This document shows, one piece after another, positions 15,667 through 22,674 of a DNA stretch of 34,138 bases. The DNA comes from Desulfobacterales bacterium. GTDB taxonomy: Bacteria; Desulfobacterota; Desulfobacteria; Desulfobacterales; Desulfosalsimonadaceae. Numbering within the stretch: position 1 is the first letter of the stretch; each line of letters begins with the position of its first letter. Both the position numbers and the translations under genes were made by a program. The notes under the pieces were generated by a model that did not search any database, was not told the DNA's origin, and saw only the letters and a program-made list of their open reading frames with translations. The stretch covers positions 1 through 34,138 of the forward strand of contig JALOPH010000018.1 in the NCBI GenBank assembly GCA_025453995.1, given 5' to 3'.

Positions 15667-17037
15667 TCATGGCGCTGTCGCGGATTTGCACGGACTCCAC
15701 GCGGAATATCCATACCCCGGAAGAACGGAACCGGATTTTTTGTACGCCCTGATTTTATAGGCATAAGTGATGTCGGGGTTGCAGCTGGTGTCCGTCCAGC
15801 TGTTTTTATTGGCGGCCGCTGAAGCGACTTTGACCCAGTCGGCCGTGGATGAACAATCCCCTGATTTCCGCCATATTTCATATCCGGTTTCATTGGCGCT
15901 CTTGTCTGTCCATGTCAATTGAACGGAGCCTGAACCCGCGCTCTGTGAGACTGTCAGATTCAGTGGCTGATAGGGGACAGTAGCCATGTTTGTGGATGGA
16001 GAATTCCCGGAATCATTGAAAGCGGCAACATAATAAGAGTAAGTTTTATTTAGAGTATTATTTTCGGCAGCAGTGTCTTTGAAGCTTTTCACTTCAGCAC
16101 CGGTGGTTTTCAGAAGCGTCCATGCGCCTGTTCCGATTTTCCTGTAGATCTTGAACCCGTTTTCTGCGGAATTGTCCTGCCAGCTCAAATTCACGGTTGT
16201 GGATGATGCCGATGTCGCCTTCAAGTTTGTCGGCGCGGGCGGGGTGCCGGTTTTTGCTGTTTTGGCCGCCGCGCAATTTGAAGAGGCGGATTCCTCGGAA
16301 TCATTATATGCCCTGACCCGAAATGCATAAGCGGTGTCCGGGGTCAGACCTGAAACCGTATGGGTGGCGGCGTTGGAAGATTTTGTCGTGACCTGCGTCC
16401 AGGCGGTCGCAGAATCGCAATTCCCCTTTTTTTTCTCCACGATAAATCCGGTTTCATTATTGGAGTTATCCTTCCACCCAAGAGCGATCTGGGTTGACGA
16501 TTTTGGCTTAACAGCAGCAGATGAAGGGGGGGAAATGGTTTGTGAACATCCTTCATCAATGGCGCCATTGCAGTTATTATCCTTGTTGTCGCCGCATATT
16601 TCGACAGCGCCCGGATGAACGTCGGGATCCTGATCATCGCAGTCGCCTTCATTGACGCTGTATCCGTCGCCGTCGCCGTCATTTAATTTAAAATAAGCCG
16701 TCACGGATTTAGGGCCGTCGGCAACACTCACGGACAGAGGATTCGAAGTTCCGCTGAAAGAACCTCCCCACCGGTCAAAGACATACCCGGACTTGTGAAC
16801 AGCGGTTAATGAATATGTCTGGCTGCAGGTATAGACAGCAGGATACGAGGTCGGGTTACCTGACCAATCAGAAGACGTGATGCTACCGCTGCCACTGGGG
16901 CTGACATTCACGGTCAGCTCTGGATTGCCTCACCCCGCTGCTGCAGGCGATGGAAGAACCGCTTGTATAAAAATGCCAATACAAACAAAAAGGGGAACAT
17001 ATGCCATCAGATATACACCAAAATATTTTCTGAACAT
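15667..17037 (-). CDS. Secreted MopE-like/fibronectin type III protein interrupted by one in-frame TGA at codon 36
   Basis: The longest uninterrupted frame starts at a GTG (16911). The same frame continues upstream through a TGA (16932-16930) into an ATG at 17037, preceded by AGAAAGG and encoding a perfect signal peptide (MFRKYFGVYL, hydrophobic core, SPAAAG). The mature part has an InlB-B-like repeat (VNVSPSGSGS...FDRWGG), an Asp/Cys-rich DGDGDG...CDDQD...CNGAIDEGC segment of the MopE-like metal-binding type, and three fibronectin III domains with the same Cys pattern in the first and third. It should be exported and may bind metal or partners at the surface. The TGA may be a nonsense mutation, a sequencing error (Trp TGG or lipobox Cys TGT/TGC), or a selenocysteine codon. 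The rest of the frame is intact, which argues against old decay. Confidence 0.7.
16900..16932 (-). other. In-frame TGA followed by a SECIS-like hairpin
   Basis: On the coding strand the TGA (16932-16930) is followed after 11 nt by GCTGAC (16918-16913), the 7-nt loop CGTGAAT and GTCAGC (16905-16900). This is a perfect 6-bp stem. The second loop base is G followed by U, with 18 nt between UGA and that G, within the range usually given for bacterial SECIS elements (16-37 nt). The bulged U of the E. coli element is not obvious. Observed structure is certain; function is speculative. Confidence 0.3.
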
Positions 17038-17111
17038 ACTACAGCCTTTCTTATTCTTTTTTTTTATGAGTGTTGAATCGGTTCTAAACAAATTAATGTT
17101 TTTAAAAAAAG

Positions 17112-17138
17112 TACCACATTGTGGTAGCTGCTTGTCAA
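17112..17138 (-). promoter_or_regulatory. Candidate promoter with overlapping palindromic operator for the FN3 gene
   Basis: On the minus strand a perfect TTGACA (17138-17133) lies about 100 bp before the ATG at 17037. Right behind it, TACCAC-AAT-GTGGTA (17126-17112) is a perfect 6+3+6 palindrome occupying the spacer and the start of the weak -10 region. This arrangement fits a repressor site, but no regulator is identified. Confidence 0.4.
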
Positions 17139-17209
17139 TAAAATAATATCAAGGCAAGGAAGAAAAAATTAAGATGTATGATAAACAGGAAAGGGATTAA
17201 GATGAGAAA

Positions 17210-17231
17210 GGGTCAAATTTCCTCTTGGCTC
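17210..17231 (+). repeat. Left REP-like end of the RAYT element
   Basis: This 22-bp copy begins GGGTCAA, has TCCTCTTG in the middle and ends CTC. It is the inverted partner of 18221-18242, differing at three positions. The transposase TGA stop lies inside it. Confidence 0.65.
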
Positions 17232-18193
17232 TTTCTGATTACACAATGCAATTTCTCAACACGTTCTTTGAGCTTTCGATCCGTTCGCATCTTATTTTTA
17301 AGCCGCTCGATTACGCTGCTGACCGAGCTGTCTTTCACCATTTGAAAACGATCCCCGATTTTTTTCAGGGGTTCCCTTCTCAACTTCCGCATCAGAAAAA
17401 TCGACACATTGCGAGGCTCATTGAATTCCCCTCTTTTGACCTTATATATATCCTCAGTCAGGACGCTGTAGAAATTGCAGACGACATTGATAATCTTATC
17501 CGCTTCCGGAGCAAGTTCCCTGGCCTGGGCGATTTCTCTATGAAATTTGGACCCGTAAAACCGTTCCTTCACCCATTCCGTAAATTTCTGATCTCCCAAT
17601 ACCGCCGGCCATTTTTTCCCTTTAATGATGTTCGATACCTTTTCATCGGCATCAGTCCCGACAAACGCCCGGTATCTCTTCACCCGCTCCGATTCGTCTT
17701 TGCATAACATTGAAAGGATAACTTCCTTGTATAGCCAGTCCCATTTGGGGGAAGCCGACAAATAACCCCGATGGCTGCTCCATGAATAATCATAGGGATT
17801 TGCCTCAATTCCCGCCTCAACCGGATTCCGATGAATATATCGCACCAGCTGCAGCAGATAGCTGTCTTCGCTGACAAGAATTGATTTATATCTTCCCCGC
17901 AGCAGCTGGCCATCGCAACCGTGACGCCGGTTATACCGCTGGGTATAAATGCCGTTGATGTGGCGCATGCTTCTGGAAATGTTTCCTTCCGGCGTCTGAA
18001 TCAAAAGATGATAATGGTTCGGCATCAGGCAATAGGCGCAAATACGGATGTTCCAAGCAGACGACGCCTCCTTGAGAAGCTCTATAAACATGGCGTAATC
18101 TTCTTGATCAAAGAATATCTTCTCGGCTCTCCGGCCCCGGTTCATCACGTGATACCATGCGCCGGGATATTCGATTCTTAATGGTCGTGACAT
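17213..18193 (-). CDS. REP-associated tyrosine transposase (Y1/HUH) with DnaA-like C-terminal domain
   Basis: This 326-residue protein is of the TnpA_REP (RAYT) group, which nick and join single-stranded DNA at REP hairpins. The N-terminal Y1 domain starts with the typical MSRPLRIEYPGAWYHVMNRG and has the HUH metal motif MPNHYHLL (His60, His62), then GQLLRGRYKSILV and the Tyr-containing RYIHRNPVEAG. The C-terminal third (residues about 255-320: RNVSIFLMRKL...KIGDRFQ...SSVIERL) resembles the DNA-binding domain IV of DnaA, an arrangement known in part of this family and probably used for DNA recognition. The reading frame is complete, with no frameshift. The start codon lacks a strong ribosome-binding site. 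It sits between two unrelated minus-strand genes, fitting an insertion. Confidence 0.9.
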   Translation of the reverse strand: MSRPLRIEYPGAWYHVMNRGRRAEKIFFDQEDYAMFIELLKEASSAWNIRICAYCLMPNHYHLLIQTPEGNISRSMRHINGIYTQRYNRRHGCDGQLLRGRYKSILVSEDSYLLQLVRYIHRNPVEAGIEANPYDYSWSSHRGYLSASPKWDWLYKEVILSMLCKDESERVKRYRAFVGTDADEKVSNIIKGKKWPAVLGDQKFTEWVKERFYGSKFHREIAQARELAPEADKIINVVCNFYSVLTEDIYKVKRGEFNEPRNVSIFLMRKLRREPLKKIGDRFQMVKDSSVSSVIERLKNKMRTDRKLKERVEKLHCVIRKSQEEI

Positions 18194-18220
18194 ACTAACT
18201 TCTTATCTTCCTGTATAAAA

Positions 18221-18242
18221 GAGTCAAGAGGAGACTTGACCC
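18221..18242 (-). repeat. Right REP-like end of the RAYT element
   Basis: Inverted partner of 17210-17231. Internally it forms GTCAAG (18223-18228), loop AGGAGA, CTTGAC (18235-18240). It lies just upstream of the transposase start and 2 bp beyond the pcm stop codon. Confidence 0.65.
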
Positions 18243-18244
18243 TA

Positions 18245-19000
18245 CTAATACTTCTTCCCTTCTTCATCCATCATGGGCACGAAGAGAACCGGGAGGATGG
18301 CCTGACGGGTCAATTCACCGCCTTTCTTTTTCAGAAGGATCAGTTCCTGGTCCGGATATTCACCTACGGGAATGATCATGCGGCCGCCCTCGGCCAGTTG
18401 ATCCTGCAGGGGCCGGGGCACATGGGACGGGGAGCAGGTGACGATGACAGCGTCATAGGGCGCGTGTTCCAGCCATCCCTTGTACCCGTCGCCTGTTTTT
18501 ACATGGACATTGGTGTATCCCTGGATCTTTAAAACTGTTTCTGCCCGCTTCCCAAGCGGGTCGATTATTTCAATGCTGTAAACGGTATCACAAAGCTCGG
18601 CAAGGACCGCCGCCTGATAGCCCGACCCGGTGCCGATTTCAAGGACTTTGTCCGTCTTCTTCAAGCTCAAAGCTTCGGTCATAAACGCCACGATATAGGG
18701 CTGGGATATGGTCTGGCCTTCGCCGATGGGAAGGGGTTGGTCCGAATAAGCCATTTGTCGCTGGGGCTCCGGAACAAAGAGATGGCGTTTGACTTTCTTA
18801 AGGGCTGCTAACACCGCCCGGTCCTCAACACCCCTGGCTTCAATCTGATCACGAACCATGGCTTCCCTGAGTTTGGCATATTGTATCTCCTGCTGATTCT
18901 CATCCGGCTGGGCAAACAATAAATTTATACTCAATATGAAAGACATACAGTTCAAAATCAGAGCTGCGGCCATAAATGTTTTTGCTTGTTCGAATCTCAT
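18245..19000 (-). CDS. pcm: Periplasmic protein-L-isoaspartate O-methyltransferase
   Basis: Pcm repairs isoaspartyl residues in aged proteins using S-adenosylmethionine. The 251-residue protein has the family core: MVRDQIEARGV, ISQPYIVAFMTEAL, the SAM-binding VLEIGTGSGYQAAVLAEL and the downstream TGDGYKGW and YDAVIVTCSP segments. Unlike cytoplasmic Pcm (about 210 residues), it begins with about 30 residues that look like a Sec signal peptide (hydrophobic TFMAAALILNCMSFILSINLLFA, then QPDENQ). Export is therefore likely, although a periplasmic SAM supply is hard to explain; the segment could instead be a membrane anchor with the domain inside. A GGAG ribosome-binding site directly abuts a GC-rich hairpin. 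The 3' end touches the RAYT element. Confidence 0.88.
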   Translation of the reverse strand: MRFEQAKTFMAAALILNCMSFILSINLLFAQPDENQQEIQYAKLREAMVRDQIEARGVEDRAVLAALKKVKRHLFVPEPQRQMAYSDQPLPIGEGQTISQPYIVAFMTEALSLKKTDKVLEIGTGSGYQAAVLAELCDTVYSIEIIDPLGKRAETVLKIQGYTNVHVKTGDGYKGWLEHAPYDAVIVTCSPSHVPRPLQDQLAEGGRMIIPVGEYPDQELILLKKKGGELTRQAILPVLFVPMMDEEGKKY

Positions 19001-19013
19001 TTTAGAAACTCCA

Positions 19014-19035
19014 GGAGCGGGGATACTCCCGCTCC
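19014..19035 (-). promoter_or_regulatory. GC-rich hairpin directly before the pcm ribosome-binding site
   Basis: GGAGCGGG (19014-19021) and CCCGCTCC (19028-19035) form a perfect 8-bp stem with a GATACT loop, next to TGGAG (19013-19009), the pcm Shine-Dalgarno sequence. No U-run follows in the pcm direction, so it is not a standard terminator. It could stabilise the mRNA or modulate pcm translation. Confidence 0.45.
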
Positions 19036-19076
19036 GGACATATCCGGTTTATTGGATTACGAATTAAATGTTATTT

Positions 19077-19346
19077 TCATTTAAAATTATAATGCTTTTT
19101 CACCGGTTCCTGGACCTCCCAGATACAGGAAAGGCCTTTGGGAAATGTCACGTAATCCCCTGCGCCGAATGTAAATTTTTTACCGTCCGGTGTCTCCACC
19201 ACCACTTTCCCCTTTAAAAGATAGCATTCTTCCGAAAAATCATAGTACCAGTCAAATTTAGAGACTTCCTTCTCCCAGATCGGCCAGGAAAAGACCCCTT
19301 TTGTTTCCAGAGTTTTTTTATCGGGTTTTTCAATTACAATTTTCAT
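19077..19346 (-). CDS. Small cupin-domain protein
   Basis: This 89-residue protein consists of one cupin barrel of the Cupin_3/DUF861 type: SWPIWEKEVSKFDWYYDFSEECYLLKGKV split over two strands, VVVETPDGKKFTFGAGDYVTFPKGLSCIWEV. These glycine turns (GxGDYVTFPKG) are typical, and EECYLLKG places Glu where cupins carry a metal ligand, but the usual HxH pair is missing, so metal binding is doubtful. The ATG has AAGGAG eight bases upstream. It follows the flavodoxin-like gene by 14 bp and is surely co-transcribed with it. The substrate is unknown; relatives act on ureidoglycolate-like compounds or serve as sensors. Confidence 0.8.
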   Translation of the reverse strand: MKIVIEKPDKKTLETKGVFSWPIWEKEVSKFDWYYDFSEECYLLKGKVVVETPDGKKFTFGAGDYVTFPKGLSCIWEVQEPVKKHYNFK

Positions 19347-19360
19347 ATCCCCATCTCCTT

Positions 19361-19846
19361 TTATGGCTGTTTCAATTTATTCGCGATTTCCGCCACCCTT
19401 TGCCCGAGTTTTTTCGCGTTGGACGAGGCATCCGCATCCGGCACCCCGACGCATGCGGTGCCGAAATGGCCCGTGGCCGACATGGGGTCGCCCACGATCA
19501 CCATGCCGTAAATCAGCATGCACTGGATGATCGACATCATGGTGGTCTCCTTGCCGCCGGTGGGGTCTCCGGATGTGGCAAAAGCCGCACCGACCTTTCC
19601 CTCCATCTTTTTTCTGATTCCCACATAGTCATCAAAGATTTTCTTAAGTTCCGCCGCCATGACCCCGAAATACACCGGAGAGCCGGCGATAATGCCCGCG
19701 GAATTAACAAAGTCCTCTTTTGTCACCTGTTCCGTGCTTTTTAAGAGAGCTTTGGCGCCGACGGAAGAATTAACGCCTTCGGCAATATGCTCCGCCAGAC
19801 GTCTTGTGTTGCCTCCTTTTGAAAAATAGAGAATTAAAATCTGCAT
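19361..19846 (-). CDS. Flavodoxin-fold FMN protein (WrbA/NADPH-dependent FMN reductase-like)
   Basis: This 161-residue protein has the N-terminal FMN-phosphate loop YFSKGGNTRRLAEHI, the GSPVYFGVMAAELKKIFD segment that frames the isoalloxazine ring in WrbA-type quinone reductases, and AAFATSGDPTGGKETT for the second flavin loop. It should be a cytoplasmic electron carrier or NAD(P)H:quinone/iron-sulfur flavoprotein reductase. No cysteine cluster is present, which argues against the iron-sulfur flavoprotein subgroup. AGGAG precedes the ATG. It lies between two cupin genes in a tight minus-strand run, so a joint role in redox handling of a small organic molecule is possible but not shown. Confidence 0.85.
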   Translation of the reverse strand: MQILILYFSKGGNTRRLAEHIAEGVNSSVGAKALLKSTEQVTKEDFVNSAGIIAGSPVYFGVMAAELKKIFDDYVGIRKKMEGKVGAAFATSGDPTGGKETTMMSIIQCMLIYGMVIVGDPMSATGHFGTACVGVPDADASSNAKKLGQRVAEIANKLKQP

Positions 19847-19877
19847 CCATTCACTCCTAATCTTATGGTTAAACAGG

Positions 19878-20225
19878 TCATGATCCGTTATGAATTAGAT
19901 TTTCCGGAAGATATTCAATCCTGACCGGCGAGAAGACTTCAATGGCCACGGAATCCTGAAGCGCCTCTGCGCCATGAAGCGTATTGCCCGGAATGCTCCA
20001 GCCATCGCCAGGCTCGGCCAGAAACGTCTCATCACCGATCATCATTTTGAGTCTTCCTTGCACCAGATATCCGGTCTGTTCATGGGGGTGGCTGTGCAAT
20101 GGAAGACGGCTGCCGCCATCAAGCAGAAACTCGGTCATCAGGGTGTTCCCGCCGAAAACCAGTGTTTTCTGACGAACGCCGGCTATCGGATTAATATATG
20201 AATCTGTGTTTCTTTTATAAAACAT
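19878..20225 (-). CDS. Cupin-2 domain protein
   Basis: This 115-residue single cupin has the complete metal-binding first motif LHSHPHEQTGYLVQG (His, His, Gln/Glu) and the second motif GDGWSIPGNTLHGAEAL with the third His, so a metal-binding cupin is likely. An alternative GTG at 20261 adds twelve residues, but that codon sits at the edge of a GGGGCTTGCCCC hairpin, and the family normally begins close to the MFYK start at 20225, so the shorter form is preferred. Neither start has a good Shine-Dalgarno sequence. It lies 91 bp after the nitronate monooxygenase-like gene and 31 bp before the flavodoxin-like gene. Function is not recognised beyond the fold. Confidence 0.75.
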   Translation of the reverse strand: MFYKRNTDSYINPIAGVRQKTLVFGGNTLMTEFLLDGGSRLPLHSHPHEQTGYLVQGRLKMMIGDETFLAEPGDGWSIPGNTLHGAEALQDSVAIEVFSPVRIEYLPENLIHNGS

Positions 20226-20316
20226 CGGCGAATCCAGATATTTATGAGCAAGAGCAAACACGGGGGCTTGCCCCTGAATTATATATACATTTCCGTGGCG
20301 TCTTAATCCCGAAAGT

Positions 20317-21279
20317 TCATGATGCCAGGCGGGTGATCATTGACTTGGCCTCATCAGATATCCGTTTAAAAAGATCTTTCAGCGTCGGGATGTCATGCAC
20401 CAGGCCAATACCCTGGCCGCATGCAAGAATGCCTGCATTGACATCCCCTTCATCATACATTTTTTTGGCGTTTTCACCCTTGATCACTTCGTAGATCTGC
20501 ATGAATTCAGCTTTGCTGTCTTCGAGCTCAAGGCACTTTTTGGCCGCCTGATTGGCCAATACCCGGTGCGTGGCGTTTAATGACCGCATGATCAGCATGG
20601 TATCCAGTTCAGAGGCGTTCACCAGCGCCTGTTTGATTTTGTCATGAATGGGCGCTTCCCTGGTGGCCAGCAGCCGGGTTCCCATGATGGCAGCCTGGGC
20701 GCCCAAAGACAATACTGCCGCAAGCCCCCTGCCGTCCGACACGCCGCCCCCTCCGATCACCGGCAGTTTCACCGCATCCACCACAATTGGAATCAGTACC
20801 AGGGTCCCGAGATCCAGACGGCCGGTGGCACCGCCGTTTTCATATCCCACCACCGTTACGATGTCCGCGCCCATGGCTTCAACTTTTTGAGCGTAACGCG
20901 CGCCTACGCATTTGTGAATCCACGTCATGCCGAGATCTTTGAATCGCCCCACCAGATTTTCAGGCGCATGATGGCCGGAGGTTTCAACAATTTTCAACCC
21001 GTGATCCGCCATGACGTCGATGTATTCATTGTTGTCAATCTGGGTCATAGCGGGGAACAAATTGATGTTGACGCCGTAGGGCTTTTTTGTCAGATGTTTC
21101 ATGCTGCCGATGGCTTTGTCGAACGCTTCCTTTGACTTGTAGTTGGCCGAGGCCATGATCCCCATCCCGCCCGCCTCCGACATGGCCGCCACATATTCGG
21201 CAGTGGATATCCACATCATGGCACCGCCGATGATGGGGTATTCGATCCCGAGCATTTCCGTCACTTTTGTTTTGAGCAT
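20317..21279 (-). CDS. NPD/FabK-type FMN-dependent oxidoreductase (nitronate monooxygenase-like)
   Basis: This 320-residue TIM-barrel flavoprotein has the N-terminal GIEYPIIGGAMMWIS, GGMGIMASANY, KPYGVNINL, the ENGGATGRL loop and the FMN-phosphate motif PVIGGGGVSDGRGLAAVLSLGAQAAIMGTRLL in separate pieces along the barrel. Members are nitronate monooxygenases, enoyl-ACP reductase II (FabK) or uncharacterised dehydrogenases; in this anaerobic setting an oxygen-using reaction is unlikely and an enoyl reductase or electron-bifurcation-independent reductase is plausible. AGGAGGAG lies directly before the ATG, the best ribosome-binding site in this region. It starts 19 bp after the amidohydrolase gene and is probably part of the same transcript. 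Confidence 0.85.
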   Translation of the reverse strand: MLKTKVTEMLGIEYPIIGGAMMWISTAEYVAAMSEAGGMGIMASANYKSKEAFDKAIGSMKHLTKKPYGVNINLFPAMTQIDNNEYIDVMADHGLKIVETSGHHAPENLVGRFKDLGMTWIHKCVGARYAQKVEAMGADIVTVVGYENGGATGRLDLGTLVLIPIVVDAVKLPVIGGGGVSDGRGLAAVLSLGAQAAIMGTRLLATREAPIHDKIKQALVNASELDTMLIMRSLNATHRVLANQAAKKCLELEDSKAEFMQIYEVIKGENAKKMYDEGDVNAGILACGQGIGLVHDIPTLKDLFKRISDEAKSMITRLAS

Positions 21280-21298
21280 TTCTCCTCCTGTCGATCTT

Positions 21299-22669
21299 TT
21301 AAGTTGAATATTTTTTTCTGGACAAATCTATCAATATATCTCCGCCTTTAACCACATAGCGGATATTTTGCAATGCGCGAATATCCTTCAACGGATCGCC
21401 TTCCACCACAATAAAATCTGCGAATTTTTTTGGTTCTACTGAGCCGACGTCATCGGACATGCCGATAATGCAGGCATTTATGGATGTCGCCGCCTTGAGT
21501 GCTTCAGCGTTTGTATAACCCGCCTGGGTCAGATGTTCAAGCTCCCTGAAATAAAAACCAAAAAAACTCAATCCTGTTCCGCAGGTGTCCGTGCCGACGC
21601 CGATCCGCGCGCCGGCCTTTTTCATCTTCTCGACATTTCTCATGGCCACCGGATATCCTCTTTTGAAAAATTCAATATCCGGATAAAATTTTTCCTTAAA
21701 ATCAGCCGGAGGGTAAGGCTTTCGAAATAGCCTGTCAATCTCCCCCTTTGACTGGCGGAGCGGTTCCGGCATAAAGTCCTGATCTCCAACAACGTTCAGC
21801 CAATCACGCAACATCTCAATGTCAAACGAATCCCCTAAAACCTTCAAGGTGGGGACGATGGCCATTCGTTTATCAACAAATGAATCAATGTCAGCCCCAT
21901 CCAAATCACCGGTCGCGCAATGCTCGAGGGTGTCCACGCCTATCTGGACGCCTTTTTTGAAACCGGCGATCTCCGTATGGTGCATGGCCATCCCTACTTT
22001 TCTTAAATTCGCCACACTCCGGAGTTTTTGAAAACATTGGTCCGAAAGGTTGATGAGTCTGCCGTGAAACAAAAATGATTCTTCGGAATACTGTGTTTTC
22101 AGCCATCTTGCACCCTGGTTGACCAGCCGGTTGGCGACACGGTCTACCTGATCCGGTGTTTCCAATCGTTCCACAAACTGCCCGCCGGTGATCATCGCTT
22201 CGACAAAATTTAATGCGGGCGCCATTTCAGGAACGCCGTTTTTACTGGTGATAAATGAGTGAGACGGAACTATTCTCGGCCCAATGACTTTTCCAGAATC
22301 GATTTTTTTGCGCCACTGGTTGATTTTCTTGGGAAAGGCGCCCATGTCCCGCACGGTGGTGACGCCGTATTTGATGCAATTATAAAAATTTTTCGTCAAC
22401 TGGGCGTTCATTTGCCGCAGCGCGTTCAAAGTGACTTTAAAAATAAAAGGAACGGTGATGTGAATATGCGCGTCGATCAATCCGGGCATCAGCGTATATC
22501 CCTTCAGATCAGTCCACTCATAGTCCGGAAAGTTTGTTTTTTGAGACAAATCTTCCATGCCCGCAATCCGGTCGCCGATTATACGTATCATTCTGTCTGT
22601 TATAATTTCATCTGAAATTCCGTCAAACAAGTTAAGATTATAGAAACCTTTTTTTCGGTTGCCATGCAT
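21299..22669 (-). CDS. Amidohydrolase-superfamily metal-dependent hydrolase
   Basis: This 456-residue protein is of the imidazolonepropionase/prolidase-like amidohydrolase group. It has the entry motif LMPGLIDAHIHI (HxH metal ligands), GVTTVRDMGA, WLKTQ with a lysine that may be the carboxylated ligand, AMHHTEIAG, DTLEHCATG and GVGTDTCGTGL with the catalytic Asp, and the C-terminal composite-sandwich segment VEPKKFADFIVVEGDPLKDI. All metal ligands appear present. The ATG at 22669 has GGGAGG eight bases upstream; a GTG at 22678 overlapping the preceding stop codon (GTGA) is the alternative. It follows the ThiF-like gene by 5 bp, so coupling is likely. The substrate, a cyclic amide or peptide-like bond, is unknown. 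Confidence 0.85.
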   Translation of the reverse strand: MHGNRKKGFYNLNLFDGISDEIITDRMIRIIGDRIAGMEDLSQKTNFPDYEWTDLKGYTLMPGLIDAHIHITVPFIFKVTLNALRQMNAQLTKNFYNCIKYGVTTVRDMGAFPKKINQWRKKIDSGKVIGPRIVPSHSFITSKNGVPEMAPALNFVEAMITGGQFVERLETPDQVDRVANRLVNQGARWLKTQYSEESFLFHGRLINLSDQCFQKLRSVANLRKVGMAMHHTEIAGFKKGVQIGVDTLEHCATGDLDGADIDSFVDKRMAIVPTLKVLGDSFDIEMLRDWLNVVGDQDFMPEPLRQSKGEIDRLFRKPYPPADFKEKFYPDIEFFKRGYPVAMRNVEKMKKAGARIGVGTDTCGTGLSFFGFYFRELEHLTQAGYTNAEALKAATSINACIIGMSDDVGSVEPKKFADFIVVEGDPLKDIRALQNIRYVVKGGDILIDLSRKKYST

Positions 22670-22674
22670 CGCCC

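Larger units (their letters stand above)
17210..18242 (-). mobile_element. RAYT-type element: Y1 transposase gene bracketed by inverted 22-bp repeats
   Basis: The transposase gene is enclosed by two copies of a 22-bp sequence in opposite orientation (17210-17231 and 18221-18242, 3 mismatches). The right copy is itself a hairpin (GTCAAG/CTTGAC), as expected of REP-like sequences recognised by RAYT enzymes. The left copy contains the transposase stop codon, and the right copy ends 2 bp from the pcm stop codon. Such enzymes usually act on REP sequences and are often single-copy, so current mobility is not proven. Confidence 0.65.

Noticed and set aside
18223-18240. GTCAAG/CTTGAC hairpin as a terminator of pcm
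   Set aside because: It is part of the 22-bp repeat bounding the RAYT element and has no U-run behind it.
20262-20274. GGGG-CTTG-CCCC mini-hairpin before the cupin gene as terminator or riboswitch
   Set aside because: The stem is only four pairs with no U-run or conserved riboswitch features; used only as a hint against the GTG start at 20261.
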